Of a DNA stretch of 64,000 nt, positions 23,801 to 33,341 are shown piece after piece. The notes below the pieces were generated by a model that did no database searches, was not told the origin of the DNA, and was given only the letters and a program-made list of their open reading frames with translations. Positions within the stretch are counted from its first letter, which is position 1. Each line of letters starts with the position of its first letter. This stretch comes from Bicyclus anynana. Lineage: Eukaryota; Arthropoda; Insecta; Lepidoptera; Nymphalidae. The position numbers and the translations under genes were made by a program. The stretch covers positions 13,110,109 through 13,174,108 of the forward strand of contig NC_069100.1 of NCBI RefSeq assembly GCF_947172395.1, read 5' to 3'.

Positions 23801-26800
23801 TCTCATTATATTGACTCAGTAAGTTTTCGTCAAATAGGTAATTTTCAATGTTAAACGAATCCATTCCTAAAGATATTTCACAACAATTTTCAATTTTAAA
23901 TCTTATTTAGAAGCAATCATGTACAATACGCACAAAAAAAACAATTGACAACATACTATACAAACTAAAGTTCGATTAGTTCGCACCAACTTTTTTTTTT
24001 ACAAATTCGTCAAGCAAAGATCGGCGACCATAAAGCCTATTGAGATTGAGACACATTGATTAAAAAAAATAACCGCCTAATTTGGTCGCTTTCATTTACG
24101 ATTATTAAATCCTCCGCTCCGCTTAGTATATTCAGAATTACATTTTAATAATTTTAACTTATTACGCCACCATTATAACTTATTTTTCATTATTATTTTA
24201 CAACACGAAATAAAATTTTATAACTATTTTTTTTATTTTTATTATTGAATAAACATCAATAATATTATTACCATTTTTTTTCTCTGTCTACATAAATATA
24301 TATTTTTTTAATTAAGAGAATTATCAAGTTCTTTGAATTCTAAATTTCGAATGAATGAATTTGTTTTTAAGAAAATAAAAACGGTATATGACACGACATT
24401 TACTTACCTGGTGTAAACGGCTCTTGCAAATTTTCGAGTTCCGTCTGAAAAACAGTAAAAAAATGTAAATTTTAATTTCTTTAGTTTTCCACAATGATGG
24501 AAATAATTATTTTAAAATTTGCCAAGTAATCTGGTTGATGGAAAACAGGGCGGCACTTAGTTTTCTTGCATACCCTATAAAGTATTGATCTGCTTATAGG
24601 GAATGCTTTTTCACTTACCATCAGGTGAGAATGCATGGTCCGTCACCGTCAATCAAATATATTATTAAAAAAAAATTCAAGGCTCTGTTAATTAAATTAA
24701 CTGTTTTCACAAGTGCTTACAGTTATTGACATGATAAAACTCTAACGTTTTTAACCATTTTTGTCTGTTTGTCTGGGTTAACCTCTGGAAAGGCTGAACC
24801 GATTTTAATGGAACTTTCACTGGAATAGAGGAGTTTGTTGATCAACATGTAGAATACTTTATATCCATCTGGAATAACTACATTTCACGCGGACTAAGAC
24901 GAGGGCGTCCGCTATTTATTACTATAAAATAATATTAAAACCGGATGAGTGTGAGTCGGATTCGCGCACTGAAGGTTCCGTACGTGGGATCATTATAACA
25001 GCTGTTATAGTTCAGAAATAGAATTGAGCAATTTTATAGAGTCCCTGTTTTTTAAGATTGAATTTCAAATGAATAGTTTTAAGAGATTTTCTTGCAGTTG
25101 TGGTCTATAATAATGCTACTTGCTTTTGTTCTAGAGGTCAACAGTAATTTCCCTATTAGTTTTGACTCTTTTGAGTGTCAAAATATGCTTTTTAACTGAG
25201 TAAACGGTCGTATCTTCTATAATGTAAACTTAGATGTTAGATTTTTTCACAACTTCATGGTACCATAAACCTGAGTATATGGCTTGAATTTCATCTTGAT
25301 ACCTCCTCCACATATTCCCGAAATAAAGAATGTTGATACAGACAGACAGACAGACAACAAAATACTCGTATATATTATATATCGTATATATTATATTATA
25401 TAATGTAAAATATATGGTATTGCCTTAATATGAATAAATAAATAAAAATGATCTTTTTTGAGAGTTTCGTTTTTTCCTTTTAATTTAAGGAACCCGAAAA
25501 ACCACATCTATGGTAAAAAATGTCATAGTAAACATACCTGTGTAACAGCATTGAACTGTTTGATAGCCTTCTCTTTGTTCTCTTTCACTTTCGTCTCCTT
25601 TTCTACCTCCTTCTCTTTCTCCTTCTCCTTCTCCTTTTCGACAGGAGACGCGCCGCGGCGTTTCTTCGGAGCCGACATCGTCAGAGATGCATTGTCTTCT
25701 GTGTGTTCGTCTATGTATCTGATAAATATATTTTTTTAATAAGTTAGGTTAAGACAATGTGCCAGTTTTGTAAACCAATTAAAAAATACATTTTTTTTGT
25801 TTTTACTCGACAGCAAGAAGGGTTATGTTTTTCGCGCGTATGTATGTATGTATGTATGTAATATTCTTTATTACCTCATATCTTCCAACCACTGAACCGA
25901 TTTACGTAATTATCATATCGATGACGTAATACGCTATAGAATTATAGACTATAGGTAAAAAAAAAAATAATTTTGAGGATTTCAAAATGGTATATCATGG
26001 CTATATTAAAAAAAACGTTATACAGGCTACTCGGGAATATTTCCCATAATTAATTCTTTACCGAATATTAATTTAAAATGTTCAAAGAACACGTGTTCAA
26101 AAATTAATATCTTCGGAGTAAATAATATTTCTTTTGTGAATAGATCTCAAAATGTGACCCTTATACCTCAGACTAAATACATAAGGACTAGTATCGCACC
26201 CACATTCACGAACAAAATTTTCTGCCATTTTCTAAGGAAAACGAGCTTAAATTTCATACATATCTTATACTAAACTAGCAGTTTTTGTTTGTTTTTTACA
26301 CATTTAAATACACAAAAAGGTATTTTTACGAAGGTTTTTAACCGACAGACACGGTTGTAAACTAAGAAACATCGAGTCTATAGAGACAGTGTTTATAATC
26401 GCATAAGATCGTTGATCATATACTTTGACAAAAAATAATGTCCTGTGAGGCAGGTCTTTATCTAATTAGACTGAGCCCTTATACGCATCCTTATAATTAT
26501 GACGAAGCCAAACTTTAAAATTTTAATATGCAAGGATATAGATAAATGTGTGTTACGTAGATAGTCGAAATTATTTGAATTACTTTATACGAAAATTAAA
26601 AAGTTTTTATTTTTAATTACTTTGCATAAAAATAATTTTTTTTTAGTTAAAACGAAAAAAGTTATGCAGTTCGGCTCCTATAAGTGGACTCGTCAACACT
26701 TTGAAGTTATGGGAAAAACTCCCCAGCACCCTGTATATTAATCGCTCAACAAAATACGCTAGGCGGACTAGGTACAAGCAGGTTAGGCAGTCGGGGGATT

Positions 26801-29800
26801 TTTTTTTTTAATTTTTTAAATTTTTTACTTGTTACATGACAAGTAATTGATCTCACTTGCCTCTACGCGACATTGTATCGGAGCGCTAAATCACTTCCAA
26901 CAATCGCAATGTAAGTCAAAATCGCAAATTAGGTTTAAACTATAAAACCTAATTTCGGCTATGACTAGTGGTTTTTTTTAGGATTACACTAGAGACAACG
27001 GCAATATTTCGATGGCCGCTATTTTATAAATAATCCATAATAAAATAATAAAAATATTCATGCACTCATACATTATTACATAATTCTATATTATACACTA
27101 GCTGACGCCGCGCGGTTTCACTCGCGTGGTTCCCGTTCCAGTAGGAATACGGGGATAATATATAGCCTAAAGCCTTCCTCGATGAATGGGCTATCTAACA
27201 CTGAAAGAATTTTTCAAATCGGATCAGTATTTCCTGAGATTAGCGCGTTCAATCAAACAAACAAACAAACAAACTCTTCAGCTTTGTATAGATTATAATA
27301 CTCGTAATTCTAATCCTAATATTATAATTTGCGAATGTGTTCGTTGTTACGCTTTCAAGCCTAAACCAATAAACCGATTTTAAAATTTCTTTCACCAATG
27401 GAAAGCTACATTATCAGCTAGCAACATAGGCAATGTTTTATGCCCCGTATTCCCACAGAACTGGAACTATGCACGAAGGCATCCACTATAGCTTGGCAAG
27501 TTCGTTGATGACACTTCCATGATATGCGGGCGACGGGGGGAAAGACTACGCGGGGTGTGAAATCGTGCGTATAAGTGTGGTGCATCAGTCGTAGGTTTTT
27601 CATTCATCGCACGCCCCCCAGCCCGCGCGGACCATCGGGAGTGTTACGAACGAATTTGCCAAGCTATAATCTATTACTAATATTGTGTTTTGATGTAGGG
27701 GGTAATCTCTGGATCTACTGAAATCTACTAGAAAGCTACGTTATTTGTGAGTGTCATATATATATATATTTTAACCCCGTGTTTCTCTAATTTTCTTACC
27801 TCTTAGGTCGTATCTTTCTGCCGCTTCTGCTAACTATCTCCTCTTCTTTCTTCTCTTCCTCTTTGGGGTCTTCTTTGATTTCTTCATCCTTCTTGTTCCT
27901 TCCGCGAGGAGTTTTCGGTTCCTTAGCTTTTGGAGTCGCCGGTGTCTTTGGTGTGGACTTTTTGGCCGCTTTGCCTTGCTGCGAATAATCATCATAAGTC
28001 CATTATCTATACTTACTAATATTATGATAGCCGTGATAGCCCAGTGGATATGACCTCTGCCTCCGATTCCGGAGGGTGTGGGTTCGAATCCGGTCCGGGG
28101 CATGCACCTCCAACTTTTCAGTTGTGTGCATTTTAAGAAATTAAATAGCACGTGTCTCAATAGGTGAAGGAAAACATTGTGAGGAAACACCTGCATACCA
28201 GAGAATTATCTTAATTCTCTGCGTGTGTGAAGTCTGCCAATTTTGCCGCATTGGGCCAGCGTGGTGGAGACTCGAGCTCAGCAGTGAGCCGAATATGGGT
28301 TGATGACGACGACTAATATTATGAATGCGAAAGTAAGTCTGTCTGTTACCTTTTCACGGCTGAACCGTTCAAGATGAATTTTGGTATAATTGTAAACGGG
28401 ACCTTGAAACAAAACATAGGGTACTTTTGATCCTACAATAAAAATAGAAGGCGATGAAATATGGATTAAAAGTTTGTACGGAAAGTCCTTTATTTTTAGA
28501 GTTACTTCTTTGATAGCATAACCAAAGATATATTTCGTGAAGACAAAATGACATGATATTGTCGACCGATAATATCACTCTTTTATTGCGTGGGAACGAA
28601 AGGGCTGCGACGACTCGGCTATTTGTCGACATGTCTTTATGACTTCCCTAGCGGACGTCCGCGTGCAATTTAGTTTTTCACAAATCCCTCGGCAACCATA
28701 ATTTTTTCCGATATAAAAGTAGCTTATGTGTTAAAGCAGAGTAAAATCTATTTTCATTCCAAATTTCAGCCAAATCGGTTCAGAGTAATTGCAGAGTAAC
28801 AATCATCCATACAAACACCAATTATCCATAAAAACAGGATGAATATGTCATTAACGCATGCTAAGCTTTTAGAAAATGTCTGTAAAACAAAAGGAAATAG
28901 TAAAAATTACAAAAATCCTTAGAAACTGTGGCCTTTTTTGAAACCTACCTTTCCTTCATCAATAACTAGTGCACCGGTCTCATCTGAGTCTTCGATCCCA
29001 GTGTCATTTTGTGTTGTGTTCTAAAAGCAAAATTAATAAAAATAAAACAAATCAAAATAAAAAAAGCCATTACATAAATTCAAATCCATTTATTTAGTGA
29101 GAGCAATGGTTTTTTTTTTTTTCAAATATTATTGATATTTTGAATTGTTGAATATACAAGTGAATAATATTAGTGATTAAAGTAGAAAACTAAAAAAGAA
29201 AGAGATGAGAAGGAAGTTCATACAAGCCTTATTTATGCCTGCAGAAAATACAGCTTGTGTTTTTTTTCTCTTTTTTGATTGGTTTTCTAGAAGAGATCTC
29301 TTATTAGAGTATTTTTTTTTATTTTTGGTGTAAAATAAAGTATATTTCATTAATTTATTCATTCAAAGTCACAGAATATTATTTTCAGTTTCAGTACTAA
29401 GTTTACAATTATAGTTTTCTGCACTCCTCCATCACATAAACTAATACTATGTGTGTCAATAATAAAAAATAAGATTATATTTTATGAATACACTAGCAGA
29501 CGCCGCGCAGTTTCACCCGCGTGGTTTCCGTTCCCGTAGGAATACGGGGATAATATATAGCCTTCCTCGATAAATGGGCTATCTAACACTGAAAGAATTT
29601 TTCAAATCGGACCAGAAACGAATAGTTCCTGAGAATATAATTTGTTTCTTTGTTTAACCAAGCAAAGAAACAAACTCTTCAGCTTTATAATATTAGTATA
29701 GATAATTGCTAAAATGTCAGTCCTCTCGACAAATATTCACTCCATCTTAGAGAAAATACTTTGGCTAATGACTATTTCTTTGTATGGATTGCTATTATAT

Positions 29801-32800
29801 CTCAAACAACATAAAACTTTATAATGGCTGAAAATAATAATCCAAATTATTATTTACATGAATTTGTACACTACAGACATGTTAGGAGTACTTTTTTTTT
29901 TTATAAAACAATTAACCTTGACTACACCTGATGGTAAGTGATGAAAATCCTCACCTCTTTCAGTTACTACACACATCGTACTAAAACGCTATTTCGCTTG
30001 GCAGTACATCTTTGCCGATAGGGTGATCTAGCTACAGCCAAAGCCTCCGCCCAGCCAAACTTTTTTTTATTTATTCTATGACAAGTCAGCCCTAGACGGC
30101 GATGTCACATGATGTTAAGGGGCAATGGAGTCTAAGATGGACGCGGGATACTTGGGAGAGATACAAATTTATTTTGCCCATACCTTTGACAGTATATATG
30201 CAACGTCGTACCGAAACGCTAAATCGCCGAAGGCTACTACTAGTACATTAGAAGTTTGGATTGATTTATTTCAAAATAATTTTTTTATTACCTCTTCAGC
30301 CATAGTCTCATCTGCAGTGGTGTCAGCCATTGTTGTGTCAAGGGTTTCATTTGCAGTGGATTCATTGACAGTGTCGTTCGCAGCTTCGTCAACCTGCAGG
30401 TAAATAAATTAACCATTTAATCAATCTATACTTATAATAAATCATGGAATATATTTCCATAATAACTTTTAGGTGGTGATTAGTGATCGATACTGATGCC
30501 AAAAATGTAATCAATAAAATTTTTGTCTTTCTGTATGTTCAGTATAGAAACAAAAACTATTCTTCATACTCCTGGGCAGGTTATAGTGTACTTTTCATCA
30601 CGCTACGATCAATAGGAGCAGAGCAGTGAAGGGAATAGTTGGTAAAACTGGAGAAATTACTCTATTTTTACAGCAATACTTTAAGGGCTGGATTAAGGAG
30701 GTCTAAGGGCGGACGAAGTCGCAGGCATCCGCTAGTTAAATTAACTACTTTTATAATAAATTAAACATCCATTTTTTTGAATTCCAATTAAAAGTACTTG
30801 AAACAAAATATTTATTCATGATCATACTCCCTAAACTTTATGTGACTTTGTATAAATTATGAATATATAGGTACATAATGTGAGCAGTACTCATTAATAA
30901 ATATTTTGTTTCTGGTATCAAAGGACTAGGTTTAGTGACAATGCAATATAATTTCCTTTTTATTCTTTTTTATTCTTTACAAGTTAGCCCTTGACTACAA
31001 TCTCACCTGATGGCAAATGATGATACAATCTAAGATGGAAGTGGGCTAACTAAGACTTGTTAGACTTGTTAGAATGAAAGTTCACTCATTTAGGTTTCTA
31101 CACAACATCGTAAATCTTATGGACGCTCAACTAAACCGGAATGCTTAATCGCTTGGTGGTATGTCAATATTCATTTATTTCAATAAGTCTTACTTTACAA
31201 GCACTTTTGAAAAGTCAGGATTATGTCGTAATTTAATTAAATCAAATAGCGGTCAAACTTAAAATTAAAGTTACAAGGGTCCCAAACGCTCCTTGATCTG
31301 AGAAGAGCCCACAACAAACTCAACAAATATCTTTGCTGGTAGGTAGTGTGGTAACTAGCCACAGGCAAAGCCTCCAACCAGTCACACTATGAAACTATTG
31401 AGCTCATACTGTCTTACCTCAGCAGGAACACCAATAACTTGCTCCAGCGGCACATTGTTGGCAAAGTCATACTCAATTTGTTTAACACCATCATTAAAGT
31501 CCCTCCTCTTTACTGTCTTTGTCAAAAACTTGTCTTTATTTTCTTTATAGTCAAATATCATGTTTGGCGGGAGATTGGCACTGCAAAGGAATATAAATTT
31601 TGATTATGTGTTTTTGGAGTTCACTCCTTATGTTCTTAACATAGCATTCCATTCTTGGCGACCGTGACCTGCAACTGTGACTGCAACCACACACAACTCA
31701 TTACTTAGTATGAATCAGTCACAGGTTGCGGACACAGGTCGTGGTCACCAAGAACCAAATGCTACCTTCAGTTTCTTAGTTATCTGAAGGCACTCTTCTA
31801 GGATCATACCAATTTAGGCAAAGGGAACAACACAAGCAGAGAAGAGAAGTGTTAATCGGTTTTAGAGGTGTTGTCGACTATAAACTGATTTTTTGATAGA
31901 AGAGGATGATTGCATGTTAGCACCTCTTATGTCACAGACCCAGAATAGTAAGGTACTTCATACTAAATTAATTTAGACAAATATTGGAATATTATTCAAG
32001 CTATATTATTTCATTGTTACTGAGGCTCAGTTATTTTTAAATTTTACTTACGTCTCCCCTGTTCCATAGAAATACACAAAGTATTTTTTTCCATTCATTC
32101 TCTGCACCTGCAAAACCATTATTTATTGTTTTAAATAAATATACTATGGAAATTTTATAATGAGGTAAAGTTTGTTAATTTGAAGTGGCAATGGGCAGGC
32201 CAAATAGTTCGAAGAGCCAATATGCGTTTGGGTCCCAAGGTGCTGGAATGGCGACCCCGCATCGGAAAGCACAGTATTGGTTGACCCCCCACTTAGTGGA
32301 CTGAGGACATTAAGCGGGTTGCAGGGAGCCATTAGATGCTGGTAGCTTGAGACTGTTGTTTTTGGAAGTCCACGCAAGAGGCCTATGTCCAGCAGTGGAC
32401 ATCCATCGGCTGATAAGGTAAGGTAAACTAAGTTGCTGAGGTTATCAGGATCTTCTGAAATGATTTTGAAAATTCTTTCACCAATAATAAGCCCCATAAT
32501 TTGCGAATTTCATAGCCTATATTTTACTCCCTGTATCCCTATGGGAACAAGAACTATGCAGGTGAACCTTGGGGCATTGGAAAATAATATGAGTAAAACT
32601 CTATTAAGAAAAACCACAACCTTGGCGAGACAAAAAACCACAACGTAGCTTTTCCAACACTGGAGACGAACAAAACATGCTTAGTTTCATTATGGACTTA
32701 CAAAACAAACATATATGCATAAATCTTTATATTTTGTTCTTAATTGTTACTAGCAGCCTCCCCCAACTTCATTCTTGAGTGAAATGGTGTAAAATTTATC

Positions 32801-33341
32801 AATGTTAAGATATTTGTTTCAAACCATTGGTATATAATTTAATCATTACAATATAATATTTATCTGTAAATTAATAGAAAAAGGTACCGAGGAAATATTT
32901 ATTACTTAATAATAAGATATTTAAATTCAGTTTAGACGGTCTCATATAAATGTTTTAGACGGACAACCTGAAATGCCACATTACATATTAATGCTAAATA
33001 TTCTAATAAGGTAAAGTCAAAAGTGTAACCTACAATAATAAAAAAAACCTATTCATTCTCTAGTAATTATTTAAACACATTTATTATATGAGTAATTAAT
33101 ATGATTGCAATTAAATTAGTCAAATAAAACTCTAAATATACGCCAAAGCGTCAATAGGCGTCATTCTAACTCAATATGTCTTCCCGCCTCAAATAGGATG
33201 AAGAATGCAAACGCAGAAAACTATAGTCTCGTAAAGTTTTAATTGGGTTTTATTACTCACCCTGGCAGGCCATGCTGGATATCCTTTAACTTTCGCAAAT
33301 ATAAAGTCCCCCGCTTTATATTCACGTACTTTTTTACTCAT
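14885..33341 (-). CDS. JASPer: PWWP + IBD chromatin protein, LEDGF/PSIP1 family (JASPer-like), 16 exons, 791 aa
   Basis: Exons in transcript order: 33341-33261, 32107-32052, 31580-31418, 30393-30292, 29020-28949, 27978-27800, 25718-25538, 24444-24408, 21699-21535, 20588-20487, 20090-19956, 19380-19199, 18027-17901, 16886-16776, 16488-15860, 14938-14885. All junctions are GT-AG and phases agree; the total is 2376 nt. Residues 1 to about 95 are a PWWP domain (KAGDFIFAKVKGYPAWPAR, then YFVYFYGTGET), which in this family binds methylated H3K36 nucleosomes. Residues about 100-345 are acidic or KE-rich with basic patches (SGRKIRPKR, APKKRRG). Residues about 380-500 are the integrase-binding-like helical domain (ALDIKPLMLLKHPSTLETIK, WELTESDALL), a docking site for transcription and kinase partners in relatives. 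The tail (565-774) is a very long, low-complexity Lys/Glu/Ser/Asp segment, followed by a basic end (PPRSPTKRKSKF). Human LEDGF/p75 is 530 residues, so the tail is extended. I chose ATG 33341 over an in-frame ATG at 33347 because its -3 base is A. The gene shares a divergent promoter region with PIP5K and hosts a nested gene in intron 8. Confidence 0.94.
14975..15185 (+). mobile_element. Helitron-like element, alpha type
   Basis: 'tatactaatattataaagc' 5' end, a (GTTT)n run, and the 3' hairpin 'cgcgggtgaaaccgcg' then CTAG at 15182-15185. It lies in the last intron of the LEDGF-like gene. Confidence 0.85.
15240..15510. other. GC-rich intronic block, unassigned (possible solo LTR)
   Basis: It stands out from AT-rich surroundings ('gggagcgccggcgcgggagc' near 15340). 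It could be an LTR or other promoter-bearing repeat, but I see no clear terminal repeats or target duplication. Confidence 0.25.
15854..15860 (-). promoter_or_regulatory. JASPer: Splice donor overlapping a stop: possible alternative C terminus
   Basis: Exon 15 ends GAG|GTATGA. If spliced, 17 basic residues from exon 16 are added; if the intron is retained, the protein ends Glu-Val-stop one codon later. The donor is a reasonable GTATG and exon 16 has a good acceptor, so splicing is the default reading. Confidence 0.6.
16630..16706 (+). mobile_element. Helitron-like element, alpha type, 5'-truncated
   Basis: Only the 3' part from 'aggaaggctataggctata' through the hairpin to CTAG at 16703-16706 remains. 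It is in intron 14 of the LEDGF-like gene. Confidence 0.8.
17040..17245 (-). mobile_element. SINE-B, head missing
   Basis: Body from 'caacccatattcggctcactg' to 'ttttaagaaattaaat'; the tRNA-like part is absent. Confidence 0.85.
17350..17575 (+). repeat. RTE-1 LINE 3' end
   Basis: Conserved C-terminal coding remnant ending 'cagtggacgtccatcggctg' then (ATG)n. Frame breaks are present. Confidence 0.88.
18503..18532. repeat. Third trace of the exon/(TATG)n junction
   Basis: 'gccagcgtgctagggtgtatg' repeats the junction found at 18880-18905, with one change. It suggests an older copy of the same duplication, now almost erased. Confidence 0.5.
18545..18693 (+). repeat. 150-bp repeat, inverted partner of 21352-21500
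   Basis: Starts 'gactgaattttttgtaggta' and ends 'aggaaccatcgcccctg'; the reverse complement of 21352-21500 matches with scattered differences and small indels. Family unknown. Confidence 0.75.
18697..18722. repeat. Short (TATG)n microsatellite
   Basis: About six TATG units between the 150-bp repeat and the duplicated IBD exon; mirrors the longer array at 18896. Confidence 0.9.
18746..18895 (-). other. In-frame copy of the last 50 codons of the IBD exon
   Basis: Matches 19348-19199 without indels at 147 of 150 positions, and all three differences are synonymous (CAG/CAA Gln, TTG/CTG Leu, CGC/CGT Arg). The donor after it (AAG|GTGAGG) is intact, but the start of the exon and its acceptor are absent; instead (CATA)n lies upstream. 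It is either an unused duplicate or the 3' end of a longer alternative exon. Confidence 0.9.
18896..19174. repeat. Long (TATG)n / (CATA)n microsatellite
   Basis: About 278 bp of tetranucleotide repeat with one interruption (TAGG near 18920), inside intron 12 of the LEDGF-like gene. It has no stop codon in any minus-strand frame. Length in the assembly may be unreliable. Confidence 0.97.
20120..20320 (+). repeat. Degenerate interspersed repeat
   Basis: 'catgccaaatttcagcccaa' followed by 'cgtccagtggtttgg' is typical of old lepidopteran repeat tails; boundaries are unclear. Confidence 0.4.
20335..20470 (+). repeat. LINE 3' UTR end
   Basis: 'aaggttgtctggaagagacc', 'gcgataaggccgcc' and a terminal 'acaaataaagtgca' resemble the 3' ends of lepidopteran non-LTR elements with their own poly(A) signal. 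Confidence 0.5.
20808..20882 (+). mobile_element. Helitron-like 5' fragment
   Basis: 'attattataaagaggttaag' and 'ctactgaaccgattttgaa' match the 5' half of the elements at 32130 and 53963; it is cut off by SINE-B at 20876. Confidence 0.6.
20876..21090 (-). mobile_element. SINE-B, head missing
   Basis: (ATC)n tail at 20881-20910 then the body to 'catcacgtgatattt'. It directly abuts an RTE-1 fragment. Confidence 0.85.
21095..21345 (+). repeat. RTE-1 LINE 3' end
   Basis: 'actgacatagctcagcgagt' to 'ctatgggctgataagg'. A deletion removes part of the conserved segment near 21230-21245. Confidence 0.87.
21352..21500 (-). repeat. 150-bp repeat, inverted partner of 18545-18693
   Basis: See the partner entry. 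It ends 35 bp downstream of the donor of exon 9 of the LEDGF-like gene. Confidence 0.75.
21968..22315 (+). mobile_element. SINE-A, full length
   Basis: Head 'ggcctccgtggcgcagtgg', a box-B-like 'gggttctatcc' with one change, body, a small internal duplication near 22240-22265, and the end 'ggctaacttgtaaaaa'. Confidence 0.9.
22400..22409 (-). terminator. Poly(A) signal of the nested gene
   Basis: Two overlapping minus-strand AATAAA hexamers about 50 nt downstream of the stop. Confidence 0.6.
22455..23864 (-). CDS. Unrecognised nested gene, two exons, 404 aa, three internal repeats
   Basis: Exon 1 is 23864-23726 (46 codons plus one base, donor G|GTATG); exon 2 is 23530-22455 (acceptor 'cacttttcag', stop at 22455). 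The joined frame is open throughout. The product starts MDSFNIENYLFDENLLSQYN, then has a Thr/Lys-rich segment (about residues 55-90, 'ITKKKVITK', 'KIIKTKKFK'), then three repeats of about 33-39 residues (about 103-211), each with a core like TYPSHKCSMEINDFNKEQT. A divergent C-terminal part (212-404) follows, with 'LGGLLLGSLNVLDNEQIDDV' and Asn/Ser-rich stretches. There is no signal peptide or membrane helix. AATAAA lies at 22405-22400 on the minus strand, about 50 nt past the stop, so it has its own 3' end. It sits wholly inside intron 8 of the LEDGF-like gene, same strand. I do not recognise the family. Its exons share phase 1 with host exons 8 and 9, so chimeric splicing is possible. Confidence 0.75.
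24000..24400. other. AT-rich intron sequence
   Basis: Intron 8 of the LEDGF-like gene upstream of the nested gene; its promoter should lie just above 23864 but I see no clear motif. Confidence 0.4.
24745..24913 (+). mobile_element. Helitron-like element, delta type, degenerate
   Basis: 'ggctgaaccgattttaatgg' inside and 'cacgcggactaagacgaggg' then 'cgtccgctat' at the end; the terminal CTAG is mutated. Confidence 0.55.
25095..25440. repeat. AT-rich repeat remnant with (GACA)n
   Basis: A (GACA) run at 25338-25358 and TA-rich sequence follow a block ('tcatggtaccataaacctga') that looks repeat-derived; no other copy is in the window. Confidence 0.35.
25838..25862. repeat. Short (TATG)n microsatellite
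   Basis: Six units of the same tetranucleotide seen at 18896, in intron 6 of the LEDGF-like gene. Confidence 0.9.
26020..26757. mobile_element. Mariner-like MITE, copy 1, with a nested insertion
   Basis: Inverted ends 'tacaggctactcgggaatat' (left) and 'aactccccagcaccctgta' (right), flanked by TA. Its internal sequence matches 46563-47163. A 309-bp element is inserted inside. Confidence 0.8.
26167..26475. mobile_element. hAT-like non-autonomous element nested in the MITE
   Basis: Ends 'ctcagactaa' and 'ttagactgag' are inverted. The 9-bp direct repeat CCCTTATAC flanks it (26158-26166 and 26476-26484). The other MITE copy has the empty site 'gtgtcccttatatgcatcc' near 46715. Confidence 0.82.
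27098..27292 (-). mobile_element. Helitron-like element, alpha type
   Basis: CTAG at 27098 preceded by the hairpin on the minus strand, (GTTT)n run, and a slightly shortened 5' end 'tctatacaaagctgaagag'. Confidence 0.82.
27487..27668. mobile_element. MITE 'tatagcttggcaa' family, 182 bp
   Basis: Inverted ends of about 45 bp, imperfect, beginning 'tatagcttggcaagttcgtt' at the left and ending 'aatttgccaagctata' at the right; the interior is GC-rich. A truncated copy starts at 47930. Confidence 0.78.
28004..28420 (+). mobile_element. Helitron-like element interrupted by SINE-B
   Basis: 'tctatacttactaatatt' before the SINE and 'taatattatgaatgcgaaag', 'cggctgaaccgttcaag' after it; the 3' end is not clear. 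Confidence 0.55.
28030..28312 (+). mobile_element. SINE-B, full length, inserted in a Helitron-like 5' end
   Basis: Intact head (box B 'gggttcgaatccggtcc') and tail 'gggttgatgacgacgac'. The flanks carry the direct repeat 'ctaatattatga', so the target was the Helitron-like sequence starting at about 28004. It lies about 50 bp upstream of exon 6 of the LEDGF-like gene. Confidence 0.9.
28648..28815 (-). mobile_element. Helitron-like element, delta type
   Basis: CTAG at 28648 with 'cgcggacgtccgctag' on the minus strand and 'caaatttcagccaaatcgg' inside. Confidence 0.7.
29493..29702 (-). mobile_element. Helitron-like element, alpha type, complete
   Basis: CTAG at 29493, hairpin, and minus-strand 5' end TCTATACTAATATTATAAAG at 29702; A and T flank it. 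Confidence 0.87.
29890..30060 (-). mobile_element. SINE-A, partial
   Basis: T-run then 'cctgatggtaagtgatg' and 'gcctccgcccagcc'; the head is missing. Confidence 0.75.
30061..30240 (-). mobile_element. SINE-A, second partial copy
   Basis: A second T-run and 'tgacaagtcagccctagacg', then 'gtaccgaaacgctaaatcgc'. It is in tandem with the previous copy and more diverged. Confidence 0.7.
30425..30735 (+). mobile_element. Helitron-like element, beta type, complete
   Basis: Starts TCTATACTTATAATAAATC and ends 'aggcatccgctag'; A and T flank it. Shares 'tgatcgatactgatgcc' with 43955 and 49957. In intron 3 of the LEDGF-like gene. Confidence 0.82.
30963..31390 (-). mobile_element. SINE-A interrupted by a LINE-like 3' end
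   Basis: SINE-A sequence at 30963-31165 resumes at 31325-31390. Between them lies the inverse of the repeat at 7175-7340 ('gagaagagcccacaacaaac'). Confidence 0.75.
31642..31764. mobile_element. Foldback MITE, 123 bp
   Basis: Left arm 'tagcattccattcttggcga' and right arm 'tcaccaagaaccaaatgcta' are imperfect inverted repeats of about 40 bp. It is in intron 2 of the LEDGF-like gene. Confidence 0.7.
32130..32575 (+). mobile_element. Helitron-like element interrupted by RTE-1
   Basis: 'ttataatgaggtaaagtttg' before the RTE-1 fragment and 'ggtgaaccttggggc' at the 3' end after it; the terminal CTAG is lost. Confidence 0.6.
32175..32425 (+). repeat. RTE-1 LINE 3' end
   Basis: From 'ttgaagtggcaatgggcagg' to 'catccatcggctgataaggt'. 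Frame breaks throughout. Confidence 0.87.
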
